Below are positions 11,629 to 19,976 of a DNA stretch of 64,000 bases, one piece after another. This DNA comes from Dyella marensis (GTDB lineage Bacteria > Pseudomonadota > Gammaproteobacteria > Xanthomonadales > Rhodanobacteraceae): NCBI RefSeq assembly GCF_900112865.1, contig NZ_FONH01000014.1, positions 46,825-110,824 on the forward strand, read 5' to 3'. The notes under the pieces are model-generated. The model was not told the origin of the DNA. It worked only from the letters and a program-made list of their open reading frames with translations, and did no database searches. A program made the translations under genes and the position numbers. Every line of letters starts with the position of its first letter. The stretch's first letter is position 1.

Positions 11629-11695
11629 GAGTGGAGCGGTCCTTGGGTCTACGCGTCTGCGTAGAGATCGTCTGGATGTGGCGGAACTTGAGGAA

Positions 11696-11710
11696 GCAAG
11701 GGGTGTGCCA
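11696..11710 (-). promoter_or_regulatory. sigma-54 promoter of the MCP-flgA operon
   Basis: On the minus strand the sequence reads TGGCACACCCCTTGC, which has GG at -24, ten bases, then GC at -12; both blocks match the RpoN consensus. The start codon of the MCP gene lies 67 bp downstream. Confidence 0.85.
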
Positions 11711-11752
11711 TGCCGGAGGCGAGCTGTCGGCCCGGTGTCTGCCGGCCGGGCC

Positions 11753-11790
11753 ATAAAAAAAACGGCCGGAGCTTGCGCTCCGGCCGTTCT
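11753..11790 (-). terminator. rho-independent terminator of tpsA
   Basis: A 12-base perfect stem (AACGGCCGGAGC with its complement at 11777-11788) and a TTGC loop. Read on the minus strand it is followed by a run of T residues. It lies 42 bp beyond the tpsA stop codon. Confidence 0.88.
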
Positions 11791-11832
11791 TCATGGATTC
11801 CGATCCGCCGTTTTCGGATCGGTTGCCATCTT

Positions 11833-13458
11833 TCAGTATGAACGCCACATCGGCCGGCTGTAGCCGTACGAGGCCACGGGGCTCCACGGCGAATACACCG
11901 GGCGCGGCTGGTAGTTCACCGGCCGCCACTGCGGGAAACCATAGGACGGGTAGCCGTAGCCATAGCCGTAGGACGGACGATTCAAGGCCGTATTACCGTA
12001 GGACGAAGCGCTCGAAGGCGAGTACCCATAGGACGATGACGAATACCCATAGGAGAGCTGGTTGAAGATCGAATTCAGCAGCTGCTGCACGAAGCTGTCC
12101 ACGGATTCCTGACGGCTCGGCTTCGTTTCCTCGGCAGGCTTGGCCGGTTCCACCGGCTTCGTTTCCGCGACGGGCTTGGCCGGTTCGACCGGCTTTGTCT
12201 CCGCGACGGGCTTGGCGGGTTCGGCCGGCTTCGTCTCCGCGACGGGCTTGGCCGGTTCGGCCGGCTTCGTCTCCGCGACAGGCTTGGCGGGCTCGACCGG
12301 CTTCGTCTCCGAGACAGGCTTGGCCGGTTCGACCGGCTTCGGCTTCTCGGTTGTCGGCTCCGACCACGAGTTACGGCCCGGCACGCCTGCCGGCCGGGAA
12401 CCGTTGTTGCCCTCGCTGATGATCGTGGAGAAATTGATGGCGGTATTGCGTCCGGCCGCAAACCACGCATCGCTGGTGGAACGGAACTCCTTGCCCTTGG
12501 TGCTGACATCGCGCTTCGCAGCGATGATGCCGTCGTTGGTCAGCGAGGTAGCCACGGCCAGCTGGATGTCGCGATCCGACTTCAACTCACCGCCGGCCTT
12601 GACATGCATCGCCCCGCCGCTCTTCATGTCGAGCGTGTTGTCAGCCTTGATCTTGCCGGCGATATTCACGCCAACGCCGGTTTCCGTGCCCACCATGCGA
12701 ATGGCATTGGCATACATGCCGCCCATGGCGCCCACGTCCAGGGCCACCGTCGGAGCAGTGCCGTCGCCGTCGATACCGCTGATGGAGTCTGCGGCGTCGC
12801 CGTAGGCCGCCTTGTTGTGGCCGGTGACCAGGCGCAGATTCCTGGCCTTCAGTTGCGCATTCAGCTCGATGCTGCGCGCCATCAGGTCCGCCATTTCCAC
12901 GCCGCTGGCATCGATGCCCTTGCCGGAGATGCTGATGACGCCCCTGGCCACGTCGATCGAGGCCACCTTGCCGGCGGCATCCAGCTGCGGGGTACCGGTG
13001 GTGAGCGTCACGCGCGAGGCATTGATGAAGCTGGCGCCGTTGGCGGTGATGCCATTGGGGTTGGCAACGATCAGCGCCGCCTGCCGGCCCGCGATTTCCA
13101 GCGCGCCGTTCAATTGCGACTTGGCGTTGCCGGTCACCTCCGCAATGATGACGCTGGCCGCGCCGCCGGCGAGGTTGCCGTTGCCGGCGATCTGGCCGGC
13201 CAATTGCGAGGTGGCGGCGGTGCCACTGTTATTGAGCACCACACCCTGCGCGCCGACGTCGAACTGGCCGAACTGGTTGTGCGATACGCCCGCGCCGTTC
13301 GGCTTGACGATCTCCACCACCGGTACGTTGCCGACCTGGCCTACCGACGGACCGCCGGAAGCGGATACGACCGCCGCCATCGAGCTGATCGGCAAGGCCA
13401 GGGCCATGGCCGCGTACAGCTCCCGGCGAGACAGAATGTTTTTGTTCTTTATTGCCAT
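11833..13458 (-). CDS. short TpsA-type secreted protein with TPS domain, KP-rich repeats and Tyr-rich tail
   Basis: A 541-residue exoprotein of a two-partner secretion pair. An extended signal peptide (about residues 1-35) leads into a TPS domain containing HNQFGQFDVGAQGVVLNN and ALIVANPNGITANGASFINA, the pattern that docks on TpsB. A short beta-helix-like region follows to about residue 330. The protein then departs from the family: six 12-residue repeats rich in Lys, Pro and Glu, then a Tyr/Ser/Pro-rich tail with many YGY and SYGYS motifs. Usual FhaB-like partners run to thousands of residues. The start at 13458 (MAIKNKN) was chosen over one 14 codons earlier because the signal peptide begins there. 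The tail could anchor or self-assemble at the surface; that is a guess. Confidence 0.87.
   Translation of the reverse strand: MAIKNKNILSRRELYAAMALALPISSMAAVVSASGGPSVGQVGNVPVVEIVKPNGAGVSHNQFGQFDVGAQGVVLNNSGTAATSQLAGQIAGNGNLAGGAASVIIAEVTGNAKSQLNGALEIAGRQAALIVANPNGITANGASFINASRVTLTTGTPQLDAAGKVASIDVARGVISISGKGIDASGVEMADLMARSIELNAQLKARNLRLVTGHNKAAYGDAADSISGIDGDGTAPTVALDVGAMGGMYANAIRMVGTETGVGVNIAGKIKADNTLDMKSGGAMHVKAGGELKSDRDIQLAVATSLTNDGIIAAKRDVSTKGKEFRSTSDAWFAAGRNTAINFSTIISEGNNGSRPAGVPGRNSWSEPTTEKPKPVEPAKPVSETKPVEPAKPVAETKPAEPAKPVAETKPAEPAKPVAETKPVEPAKPVAETKPVEPAKPAEETKPSRQESVDSFVQQLLNSIFNQLSYGYSSSSYGYSPSSASSYGNTALNRPSYGYGYGYPSYGFPQWRPVNYQPRPVYSPWSPVASYGYSRPMWRSY
12121..12336. repeat. six tandem 36-bp units inside tpsA
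   Basis: Six contiguous 36-bp units, each beginning CTT(C/T)GT(T/C)TCC on the plus strand. Read in the tpsA frame they encode a 12-residue unit of the form KPVEPAKPVAET. Differences between units are single bases, several of them silent, so the array is kept in frame. Confidence 0.95.
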
Positions 13459-13560
13459 ATGAGTGCCTATTGCTGAATACCCCTCTTGGCCGGCCGCCAT
13501 CCCTGGCCTGCCGGAATACGCAGCCGTCCATGGTGGACGGCCAAAAAAGAGCGGGGGGCC

Positions 13561-15261
13561 TCAGAGCCGGACGGTCATCCGCAACGACACATTGAAGCCG
13601 CCGTCCGACCACGCCTTGGGCTTGCTCAACACGCGGCCGGCCGACAGGTCGTAACCGAAACGGGCCACCTGGCCGCGCAGACCCAGGCTCACGCTGCTGA
13701 AGTGCTGGCTGCCCCCATTCGCCAGCGAGGGTCCGCTGAGCCGGGCGGCATCCGCACCAAGGTATGGATTGCCCAGCTTGCTGCCGCTGTTCCACACCAC
13801 GTCGTTGTGCGAAACCCAGCCGTTCTCGCCGATGAACACGTAGCGGCCGTCGAAGCCGCGCATCGCATAGCGGCTGCTGATCGACAGGTATTGCGTCCAC
13901 GGCAAGGGCGTGAATGCATGCTGGCCGGAGAGGGTGCCTTCGTAGGTGAAGCGCTTGCCGCCGATGGCGAACGGAGCATTGATGTTGAGGCTGGCGGAAG
14001 CCAGTCGATAGCGGCCGTTCCAGTGGGGCTGGCCGGCGACGTAACCGGGGCGTGCAGACCACTCAGGCAGGCCGCCGCGCAGCTCGGCACTGGCCTGCAG
14101 AGTGGTCCGGCCCAGATAGCGCAGGTAGTCGTAGCTCACCGCATAGCCGGTGATGTCGCGTCTCTGCACGTCCAGCCTTGTGCTGCCGAGCTTGCCGGAA
14201 TCGATCCGGCGATTGAGCTGCAGCTTGACCGTGCTGCGGCTGCGCGAGCTGCGGGCGACCACCCGGTCGACGCCCAATTGCACCAGCCGCGTCTTGTTGG
14301 CGTAGGCGATTTGCCCGCCTTGCAGCAGGTCGACCGTCTGCCGCGAGGACGAACCGCTGGCGCCGAGCGAGACGTTCCAGTAGCCCACCGGCATCGACCA
14401 GTTCAGGCCCAGTCCGCGCGACATCTGTCGACGATTGCCGACATTGAGGTTGTTGCTTTGCGTGAGCAGCAGTAGATCGTCGCGGCCCAGCGGAGCATCC
14501 ACGATGCCGATCAGGCCGAGCTGGTTCTGGCCGGTGGCGTCCTGGCCGTCGTTGTCGGCGGTCAGCACCGCATGCCAGCGCTCCTTGCTGCGCTGCCGGT
14601 CGACCACGATGTCGCTGGTGCCGATGTCGCTGCCGGGTGTCAGGGTCAGGTTCGCCTTTGACTGGCCGGGTACGCGGCGCAGGTTTTCCAGGGCCTGGTC
14701 GAGATCGCGCAGGTTAAGCAGGTCGCCTTGGCGAAACGGCAGGGCGTTGCGCGCCTGCAGCGGTTGGCCCGTGGTCTTGTCGATCAGCTTGCCGACCCGG
14801 CCTGGAATCACCTGGATGGCGATCCGGCCATCGGCTGGCCGCTGCTCGGGAATGAGCACCATGCTGGTGACATAGCCGCGCTCGATCAGCTGGCCGCCCA
14901 GATAGCGCCGCAGTTCCTGCAGTCCCTTCGGACCCAGGCACATGCCGCGAAGCGAAACGGTACCCGGCAGCCAGGGGAAGGGCCGGATGTCGTTCCAGTC
15001 CACGTCGGTCGCTACCGTGCAAGCTGTTTCGGCCGGTGCGGCAAAGGCCGCATGCCGGCGCGTCGCCGCGCCCTTGAGCACGCGGCTGTTCTGCTCCACG
15101 GCATCCTGTGCGCTGTCCATTTCCCGCCGCAGGCGCCGCTCCACTTCCTGCCCTTGCTGCACGGGTGCCGCGTCCTGCGCCTGGGCCATGCCGGCGCAGG
15201 CCATGCCACAGGCCAGCGCAAGCGCCAGGCTGGAATGGTGTAGGAAGAGACCGCGGCGCAT
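13561..15261 (-). CDS. TpsB outer-membrane transporter (ShlB/FhaC/HecB family)
   Basis: A 566-residue Omp85-superfamily pore that would export the neighbouring TpsA. A signal peptide (Leu/Ala-rich, ending at AQAQD, about residues 1-28) is followed by a short helix and linker. POTRA-type domains come next: the segment LGPKGLQELRRYLGGQLIERGYVTS is characteristic, and IAIQVIPGRVGKL follows. The rest (about residues 210-566) is a beta barrel of alternating amphipathic strands with the family segment YAMRGFDGRYVFIGENG. The last residues are VRL rather than the usual aromatic. The start at 15261 gives a clean signal peptide but has no good ribosome binding site; a TTG at 15315 is the alternative. 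tpsA follows 102 bp downstream on the same strand. Confidence 0.9.
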   Translation of the reverse strand: MRRGLFLHHSSLALALACGMACAGMAQAQDAAPVQQGQEVERRLRREMDSAQDAVEQNSRVLKGAATRRHAAFAAPAETACTVATDVDWNDIRPFPWLPGTVSLRGMCLGPKGLQELRRYLGGQLIERGYVTSMVLIPEQRPADGRIAIQVIPGRVGKLIDKTTGQPLQARNALPFRQGDLLNLRDLDQALENLRRVPGQSKANLTLTPGSDIGTSDIVVDRQRSKERWHAVLTADNDGQDATGQNQLGLIGIVDAPLGRDDLLLLTQSNNLNVGNRRQMSRGLGLNWSMPVGYWNVSLGASGSSSRQTVDLLQGGQIAYANKTRLVQLGVDRVVARSSRSRSTVKLQLNRRIDSGKLGSTRLDVQRRDITGYAVSYDYLRYLGRTTLQASAELRGGLPEWSARPGYVAGQPHWNGRYRLASASLNINAPFAIGGKRFTYEGTLSGQHAFTPLPWTQYLSISSRYAMRGFDGRYVFIGENGWVSHNDVVWNSGSKLGNPYLGADAARLSGPSLANGGSQHFSSVSLGLRGQVARFGYDLSAGRVLSKPKAWSDGGFNVSLRMTVRL

Positions 15262-15568
15262 GAGGGGGCGTTGGACATCGGGACAGCCAAAAGTCTGTGG
15301 CGACACGCCGCTCAATCCTTAATGAATGTTCAAAGGGCGGCGCAGTGTGCGAGAGCGGTTGGTGACAGGCGTCCGGATTTTTCCGGACTTGGCGACCTCC
15401 GCCGATGCCCTTGGATCAGCCGCGCCTGACTGCGTCGGAATTCCGACGCGCTCGGCGGATGGATTTCGCCGCATCCCTGCAAACCCAGTCCCCACAAGGC
15501 TTCGCGAGGCCATGGCATGCGTTTTGCTCAAGACCTCCGGCGGACTTTCCGCGCGGAGCTTTCAGGCC
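15262..15568. promoter_or_regulatory. divergent control region between tpsB and flgB
   Basis: About 300 bp with no convincing gene. Besides the flgB sigma-54 promoter it holds a 7-bp hairpin with a T4 loop (GTCCGGA at 15371-15377 and its complement at 15382-15388) and a perfect 18-bp palindrome at 15432-15449. Either could be an operator. No sigma-70 promoter for tpsB was clear. Confidence 0.5.
15513..15527 (+). promoter_or_regulatory. sigma-54 promoter of the flgB operon
   Basis: The sequence is TGGCATGCGTTTTGC: GG, ten bases, GC, matching the RpoN consensus. It lies 41 bp before the flgB start codon. Just after it comes CAAGACCTCCG, which recurs after the fliL promoter. Confidence 0.85.
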
Positions 15569-15967
15569 ATGAGCCAGATCAACGACAAGCTGTTCGGCAT
15601 CCACACCCAGGCGCTGGGCCTGTGGCAGAAGCGTGCGGAAGTGCTGGCGGGGAATCTGGCGAACGCGGATACGCCGGACTACAAGGCGCGCGACGTGGAT
15701 TTCCGCCAGGCCCTGATGAGCGCCGGCGCCGACGGCAAGCTGCCGCTGGCGGCGACGGAAAGCGGACACATCGATCCGGCCATGCAGGCGAACGACCAGC
15801 TCGCCTATCGCGTGCCCTTGCAGCCCAGCATGGACGGCAACACGGTCGACACGCAGGTCGAGCAGGCGAACTTCGCCGCCAACAGCGTGCACTACCAGGC
15901 CAGCCTGTCCTTCATCACCGCGCAGATCCACATGCTGCGCACCGCCATCACCGGAGGGCAGAGCTGA
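15569..15967 (+). CDS. flgB: flagellar basal-body rod protein FlgB
   Basis: A 132-residue proximal rod protein. The N-terminus has the rod-family pattern QALGLWQKRAEVLAGNLANADTPDYKARDVDF (about residues 12-43). The C-terminus ends with a helix (SVHYQASLSFITAQIHMLRTAI) that packs in the rod. The start at 15569 is supported by a GGAG ten bases upstream. The frame is open for another 81 codons upstream, but that stretch carries the sigma-54 promoter and has no family similarity. flgB overlaps flgC by one base (TGATG), so the two are translationally coupled. Length is typical. Confidence 0.96.
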   Translation: MSQINDKLFGIHTQALGLWQKRAEVLAGNLANADTPDYKARDVDFRQALMSAGADGKLPLAATESGHIDPAMQANDQLAYRVPLQPSMDGNTVDTQVEQANFAANSVHYQASLSFITAQIHMLRTAITGGQS

Positions 15968-16386
15968 TGTCGCTGTTCAAGATCTTCGACGTCGCCGGCT
16001 CCGGCATGGCGGCGCAGTCGCTGCGGCTCAATACCGTGGCCAGCAATATCGCCAATGCCGACAGCGTGGCCGGCTCGCCGGAAGCGGCGTACCGCGCCAA
16101 GGAACCCTTGTTCGCCACCGTGCAGCGCAACCTCGCCGCCAAGGACCAGGAGGGCGCGCAGGGCGTGCAGGTACTCGGCGTCACCGAGAGCCAGGCGGCG
16201 GTGGAGAGCCGCTACGAGCCGGGCAATCCGCTCGCCGACGGCGACGGCTACGTCTATGCCAGCAACGTCAATCCAGTGGACGAGCTGGTCAACATGATTT
16301 CCGCCTCGCGTTCGTACCAGAACAACGTCGAGGTGATGAACAGCACGCGTCAGCTCATGCAGAAGACGCTGGACCTAGGCAAGTAA
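15967..16386 (+). CDS. flgC: flagellar basal-body rod protein FlgC
   Basis: A 139-residue rod protein with the family's N-terminal motif FDVAGSGMAAQSLRLNTVASNIANADS (about residues 7-33). The C-terminal segment NPVDELVNMISASRSYQNNVEVMNSTRQLMQKTL is also present. Its ATG shares the A of the flgB stop codon. The product is exported through the flagellar type III gate and stacks on FlgB in the rod. flgD starts 18 bp later. Confidence 0.97.
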   Translation: MSLFKIFDVAGSGMAAQSLRLNTVASNIANADSVAGSPEAAYRAKEPLFATVQRNLAAKDQEGAQGVQVLGVTESQAAVESRYEPGNPLADGDGYVYASNVNPVDELVNMISASRSYQNNVEVMNSTRQLMQKTLDLGK

Positions 16387-16404
16387 GGCGGAACCGACGA
16401 CACC

Positions 16405-17058
16405 ATGGCCGACATCGCGATCAATAACACCACCGGCTCCTCCGCTTCGCAGGCGGTGCAGAGCAGCAAGGGCAGCACGCTGAGCCAGGCGGATTTCCTC
16501 AGCCTGCTCACCCAGCAGATGCGCAACCAGGATCCGACCCAGCCGATGGATTCCTCGCAGATGGTCAGCCAGCTCGCGCAGATCGCGCAGGTCTCGGCCA
16601 CCCAGTCGCTGCAGACCTCGTTCGACACCTTGAGCACCGCGCTGCAGGGCAACCAGCTGCTGCAGGCGAGCGACCTGGTCGGACGCAATGTCACCGTGCC
16701 GTCCAATGCCGCGAAGCTCGAGGGCACCGCCGGCGTCGACGGCGCGATCAATGTCGGCACCGGCGGCCAGACCGCCTCGGTGCAGATCATCGACACCGCC
16801 GGCAACGTGGTGCGCACCATCGACCTGGGCAAACCCGACGTCGGCCTGGCCGACTTCCACTGGGACGGCAAGGACGAGAACGGGCAGCCGCTGCCGGACG
16901 GCACCTACGGCATCAAGGCGCAGGTCGGCACCACCGCGGTGCAGGCCTATGTCAGCGGCAAGGTCGACAGCGTCGGCATGGCGGGCGAGCAGGGCGCTTA
17001 TCTGCAGGTCGCCGGTTTCGGCGGCGTGCTGTTGAACCAGGTCGCACGCATCGACTGA
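16405..17058 (+). CDS. flgD: flagellar hook cap protein FlgD
   Basis: A 217-residue hook-capping scaffold that directs FlgE polymerisation and is removed when the hook is finished. The N-terminal conserved part contains LSQADFLSLLTQQMRNQDPTQPMDS (about residues 28-52), followed by VSQLAQIAQVSATQSL. The C-terminal half has FlgD tudor-like and Ig-like features, with VRTIDLGKPDVGLADFHWDGKDENG. Length is in the normal range. No hydrophobic leader is seen, as expected for a type III export substrate. Confidence 0.96.
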   Translation: MADIAINNTTGSSASQAVQSSKGSTLSQADFLSLLTQQMRNQDPTQPMDSSQMVSQLAQIAQVSATQSLQTSFDTLSTALQGNQLLQASDLVGRNVTVPSNAAKLEGTAGVDGAINVGTGGQTASVQIIDTAGNVVRTIDLGKPDVGLADFHWDGKDENGQPLPDGTYGIKAQVGTTAVQAYVSGKVDSVGMAGEQGAYLQVAGFGGVLLNQVARID

Positions 17059-17111
17059 TCCATCGGGGGCCGGGCGGCCCGCACACACAGTCTCCACAGG
17101 GGAGCAGCAGC

Positions 17112-18332
17112 ATGGCATTCAACATCGCACTCAGCGGACTGAAGGCGGCCTCTTCGGATCTCGAAGTCACCGCCAACAATATCGCCAACACCTCCACCAC
17201 CGGCTTCAAGGGTTCGCGCGCCGAATTCGCCGAGCTGTACAGCGTGGCCGGCAAGAACTTGAGCGCCACCCAGGTCGGCAGCGGCGTGCGCCTGACCAAC
17301 GTGGCGCAGCAGTTCACCGCCGGCAACGTGGAGAACACCAACAACGCGCTGGACTTCGCCATCAGCGGCGACGGCTTCTTCACCGTCAAGGACGGCAAGG
17401 GCCTGTCCTACACCCGCGCCGGCGCGTTCCGCCAGGACGCCAACGGCTACGTGGTGAACAGCGCCGGCCAGAACCTGCAGGTGTTCCCGCCGAACAATGC
17501 CGGCGGCTTCGACACCAGCACCATGACCGACCTGCGCCTGGTCACCTCGCAGAACGCGGCCAAGGCTACGAGCAGCGTGCAGATGGCGCTGAACCTGCCG
17601 TCGGATGCCACGCCGCCGGCCAACGCCTTCGACCCGAAGGACGCCACCAGCTACAACCAGGCCACCCCGTTCACCGCCTACGACTCGCTCGGCGCCACCC
17701 ACAACGGCACCGTGTACTTCGTGCGCAACGCCGCGGCCAATACCTGGGACGCGCATCTGTTCATCGACGGCAAGGACACCGGCGCCACGCAGCAGCTGAG
17801 TTTCACCAGCACCGGCGCGCTGTCCACGCCGGCCGGCGGCAAGCTGACCTTCCCGGCGATCAGCGCCAGCCCGGGCTCCGATCCGATGGCGATCACGCTG
17901 GACGTGACCAAGGCCACCCAGTTCGGCAACAACTACGCGGTGACCTCGATCAGCCAGGACGGTTATCCGACCGGCACGCTGTCGAGCATCGACGTGTCCA
18001 GCGACGGCGTGGTGCAAGCCAAGTTCTCCAACGGCCAGTCGCAGTCGCTCGGCCAGCTGGCGCTGGCGAACTTCGCCAACCCGCAAGGCCTGCGCCAGAT
18101 GGACAACACCAACTGGGCCGCGTCGTACGACTCCGGCACGCCGGTGATGGGTGCGGCCGGCAACGGCAACTTCGGCAATGTGCAGTCCGGTGCGCTGGAA
18201 GCCTCCAACACCGCCGACCTCACCGCCCAGCTGGTGAACATGATCAAGGCGCAGCGCAACTACCAGGCGAACGCGCAGGTGATTTCCACTGACGACAAGC
18301 TGACCCAGACCATCATCAACATCCGGAACTGA
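17112..18332 (+). CDS. flgE: flagellar hook protein FlgE
   Basis: A 406-residue hook subunit. It has the N-terminal rod/hook motif LSGLKAASSDLEVTANNIANTSTTGFKGSRAEF (about residues 7-39), a variable middle, and the C-terminal helix ALEASNTADLTAQLVNMIKAQRNYQANAQVIST. GGGGAG lies eight bases before the ATG. A GC-rich hairpin follows the stop codon before flgF and may lower read-through after this highly expressed gene. Confidence 0.97.
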   Translation: MAFNIALSGLKAASSDLEVTANNIANTSTTGFKGSRAEFAELYSVAGKNLSATQVGSGVRLTNVAQQFTAGNVENTNNALDFAISGDGFFTVKDGKGLSYTRAGAFRQDANGYVVNSAGQNLQVFPPNNAGGFDTSTMTDLRLVTSQNAAKATSSVQMALNLPSDATPPANAFDPKDATSYNQATPFTAYDSLGATHNGTVYFVRNAAANTWDAHLFIDGKDTGATQQLSFTSTGALSTPAGGKLTFPAISASPGSDPMAITLDVTKATQFGNNYAVTSISQDGYPTGTLSSIDVSSDGVVQAKFSNGQSQSLGQLALANFANPQGLRQMDNTNWAASYDSGTPVMGAAGNGNFGNVQSGALEASNTADLTAQLVNMIKAQRNYQANAQVISTDDKLTQTIINIRN

Positions 18333-18341
18333 TGAAACGCA

Positions 18342-18374
18342 CGGACAGGGCGCGACCCAAGCACGCCCTGTCCG
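18342..18374 (+). terminator. hairpin between flgE and flgF
   Basis: An 11-bp perfect stem (CGGACAGGGCG with its complement at 18364-18374) around an 11-base loop, followed by CCGTTTCC. The T run is short, so this is more likely an attenuator or an mRNA-stabilising 3' hairpin than a full terminator. Confidence 0.55.
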
Positions 18375-18400
18375 CCGTTTCCTGATCCCCGGGAGAAGCC

Positions 18401-19141
18401 ATGGACCGTTCCATCTACGTAGCCATGACCGGCGCCACGCAAATGATGCGTGCGCAGACCGAAGTGGCGCACAACCTGGCCAACGCCGACACGGTCGGCT
18501 TCAAGGCACAGATGTCCGCGTTCAAGCCGCTGCCCGTGCAGGGCCAGGGGCTCGGTTCGCGCATCAACGGCGTGGCGCAGGGCATCGGCTGGGACATGCA
18601 TGCGGGCGCGCAGATGGACACTGGCCGTCCGCTCGACGTGGCGGTGCAGGGCGACGGCTGGATGGCGGTGCAGAGTGCGGACGGCGGCGAAGGCTATACC
18701 CGCGCCGGCCAGCTGCAGCTCACCGCCGACGGCCTGCTCACCGATGCGCGCGGCAATCCCGTGCTGGGCGACGGCGGTCCGATCACGGTGCCGGACGCGA
18801 CTCAGGTCAGCATCGGCGCCGACGGCACCATCTCGGTGGTGCCGAAGGGCCAGGGACCGGATACCTCCTCGGTGATCGGCAAGCTCAAGCTGGTCAAGCC
18901 CGCTTCCGATCAGCTGCAGCTGGGCGACGACGGCCTGATGCATCTTGCCGGCGGCGGGGTGGCGCCGGCCGACGAGACGGTGACGGTGAAGGCCGGCGCG
19001 CTTGAATCGAGCAACGTGAATCCGTCGCAGACGCTGGTGCAGATGATCCAGCTCTCGCGCCAGTACGAATTGCAGGTGCGCGCCATCCGCACCGCGGACG
19101 ACAACGCCCAGTCGGCCACGCGCCTGCTGCAGGTGGGTTGA
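18401..19141 (+). CDS. flgF: flagellar basal-body rod protein FlgF
   Basis: A 246-residue proximal rod protein. The N-terminus has MTGATQMMRAQTEVAHNLANADTVGFKAQMSAF. The central region has the FlgE/F/G-type fold (MDTGRPLDVAVQGDGWMAVQS). The C-terminus has ALESSNVNPSQTLVQMIQLSRQYELQVRAIRTADDNAQSA. A GGGAGAAG site lies just before the ATG. It is followed by flgG after 41 bp. Confidence 0.96.
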   Translation: MDRSIYVAMTGATQMMRAQTEVAHNLANADTVGFKAQMSAFKPLPVQGQGLGSRINGVAQGIGWDMHAGAQMDTGRPLDVAVQGDGWMAVQSADGGEGYTRAGQLQLTADGLLTDARGNPVLGDGGPITVPDATQVSIGADGTISVVPKGQGPDTSSVIGKLKLVKPASDQLQLGDDGLMHLAGGGVAPADETVTVKAGALESSNVNPSQTLVQMIQLSRQYELQVRAIRTADDNAQSATRLLQVG

Positions 19142-19182
19142 CCGAAGTTTCTTGAAGCGGCCAAGGCCGCGCGGAGAGTCGA

Positions 19183-19968
19183 ATGTTTTCTTCCCTGTGG
19201 GTCGCCAAGACCGGTCTGGATGCGCAGCAGACGCGCATGGACGTGGTCTCCAACAATCTCGCCAATGCCAACACCACCGGCTTCAAGAGCTCGCGCGCAT
19301 CGTTCCAGGACCTGATGTACCAGAACCTGCGCCAGCCCGGCGGCCAGACCACCGAGCAGACGCAGTCGCCGTCGGGCCTGATGCTGGGCACCGGCGTGCG
19401 CGTGGTCGGCAGCGAGAAGCTGTTCACCCAGGGCAACCTGCAGCAGACCGGCAACTCGCTGGACCTGGCCATCCAGGGCCGCGGCTTCCTGCAGGTGACC
19501 CAGCCCGACGGCACCGTGGCCTATACGCGCGACGGTTCGCTGCACCTGGACCAGAACGGCCAGATCGTCACCGCCTCCGGCTACCAGCTGGATCCGGCCA
19601 TCGTGATCCCGCAGAACGCGCAGAGCGTGACCATCGGTACCGACGGCACGGTCAGCGCCACGCTGTCGGGGCAGGCCGCGCCGCAGCAGATCGGCACCAT
19701 CCAGCTGGCCGACTTCATCAATCCCGCCGGCCTGCAGCCGAGCGGCGACAACCTCTATCTGGAAACCGCCTCCAGCGGCGCGCCGCAGATCGGCCAGCCC
19801 GGCCTCAACGGCCTGGGCACGGTGGCGCAGGGTTCGCTGGAAAGCTCGAACGTCAACGTGGTCGAGCAGATGGTGGACATGATCGAAACGCAGCGCACCT
19901 ACGAGATGAATTCCAAGGCGATCTCCGCCGCGGATTCGATGCTGCAGTTCCTCACCAACAAGACCTGA
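19183..19968 (+). CDS. flgG: flagellar distal rod protein FlgG
   Basis: A 261-residue distal rod protein of exactly the usual length. It contains the family's [41 protein letters not shown] near the N-terminus and the C-terminal [31 protein letters not shown]. The ATG is preceded by GGAGAG. The FlgG-specific QNLRQPGG stretch separates it from FlgF and FlgE. Confidence 0.97.
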   Translation: MFSSLWVAKTGLDAQQTRMDVVSNNLANANTTGFKSSRASFQDLMYQNLRQPGGQTTEQTQSPSGLMLGTGVRVVGSEKLFTQGNLQQTGNSLDLAIQGRGFLQVTQPDGTVAYTRDGSLHLDQNGQIVTASGYQLDPAIVIPQNAQSVTIGTDGTVSATLSGQAAPQQIGTIQLADFINPAGLQPSGDNLYLETASSGAPQIGQPGLNGLGTVAQGSLESSNVNVVEQMVDMIETQRTYEMNSKAISAADSMLQFLTNKT

Positions 19969-19976
19969 GCACGACC

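Noticed and set aside
11651..11682. Possible sigma-28 site overlapping the leader of the MCP gene (TCAAGTTC, then 11 bases, then GACGATCT)
   Set aside because: The -35 block is good but the -10 block matches only about five of eight positions, and a clear sigma-54 promoter explains the gene.
12121..12336. 36-bp repeats as a possible CRISPR array
   Set aside because: The units are contiguous with no spacers and encode an in-frame 12-residue protein repeat.
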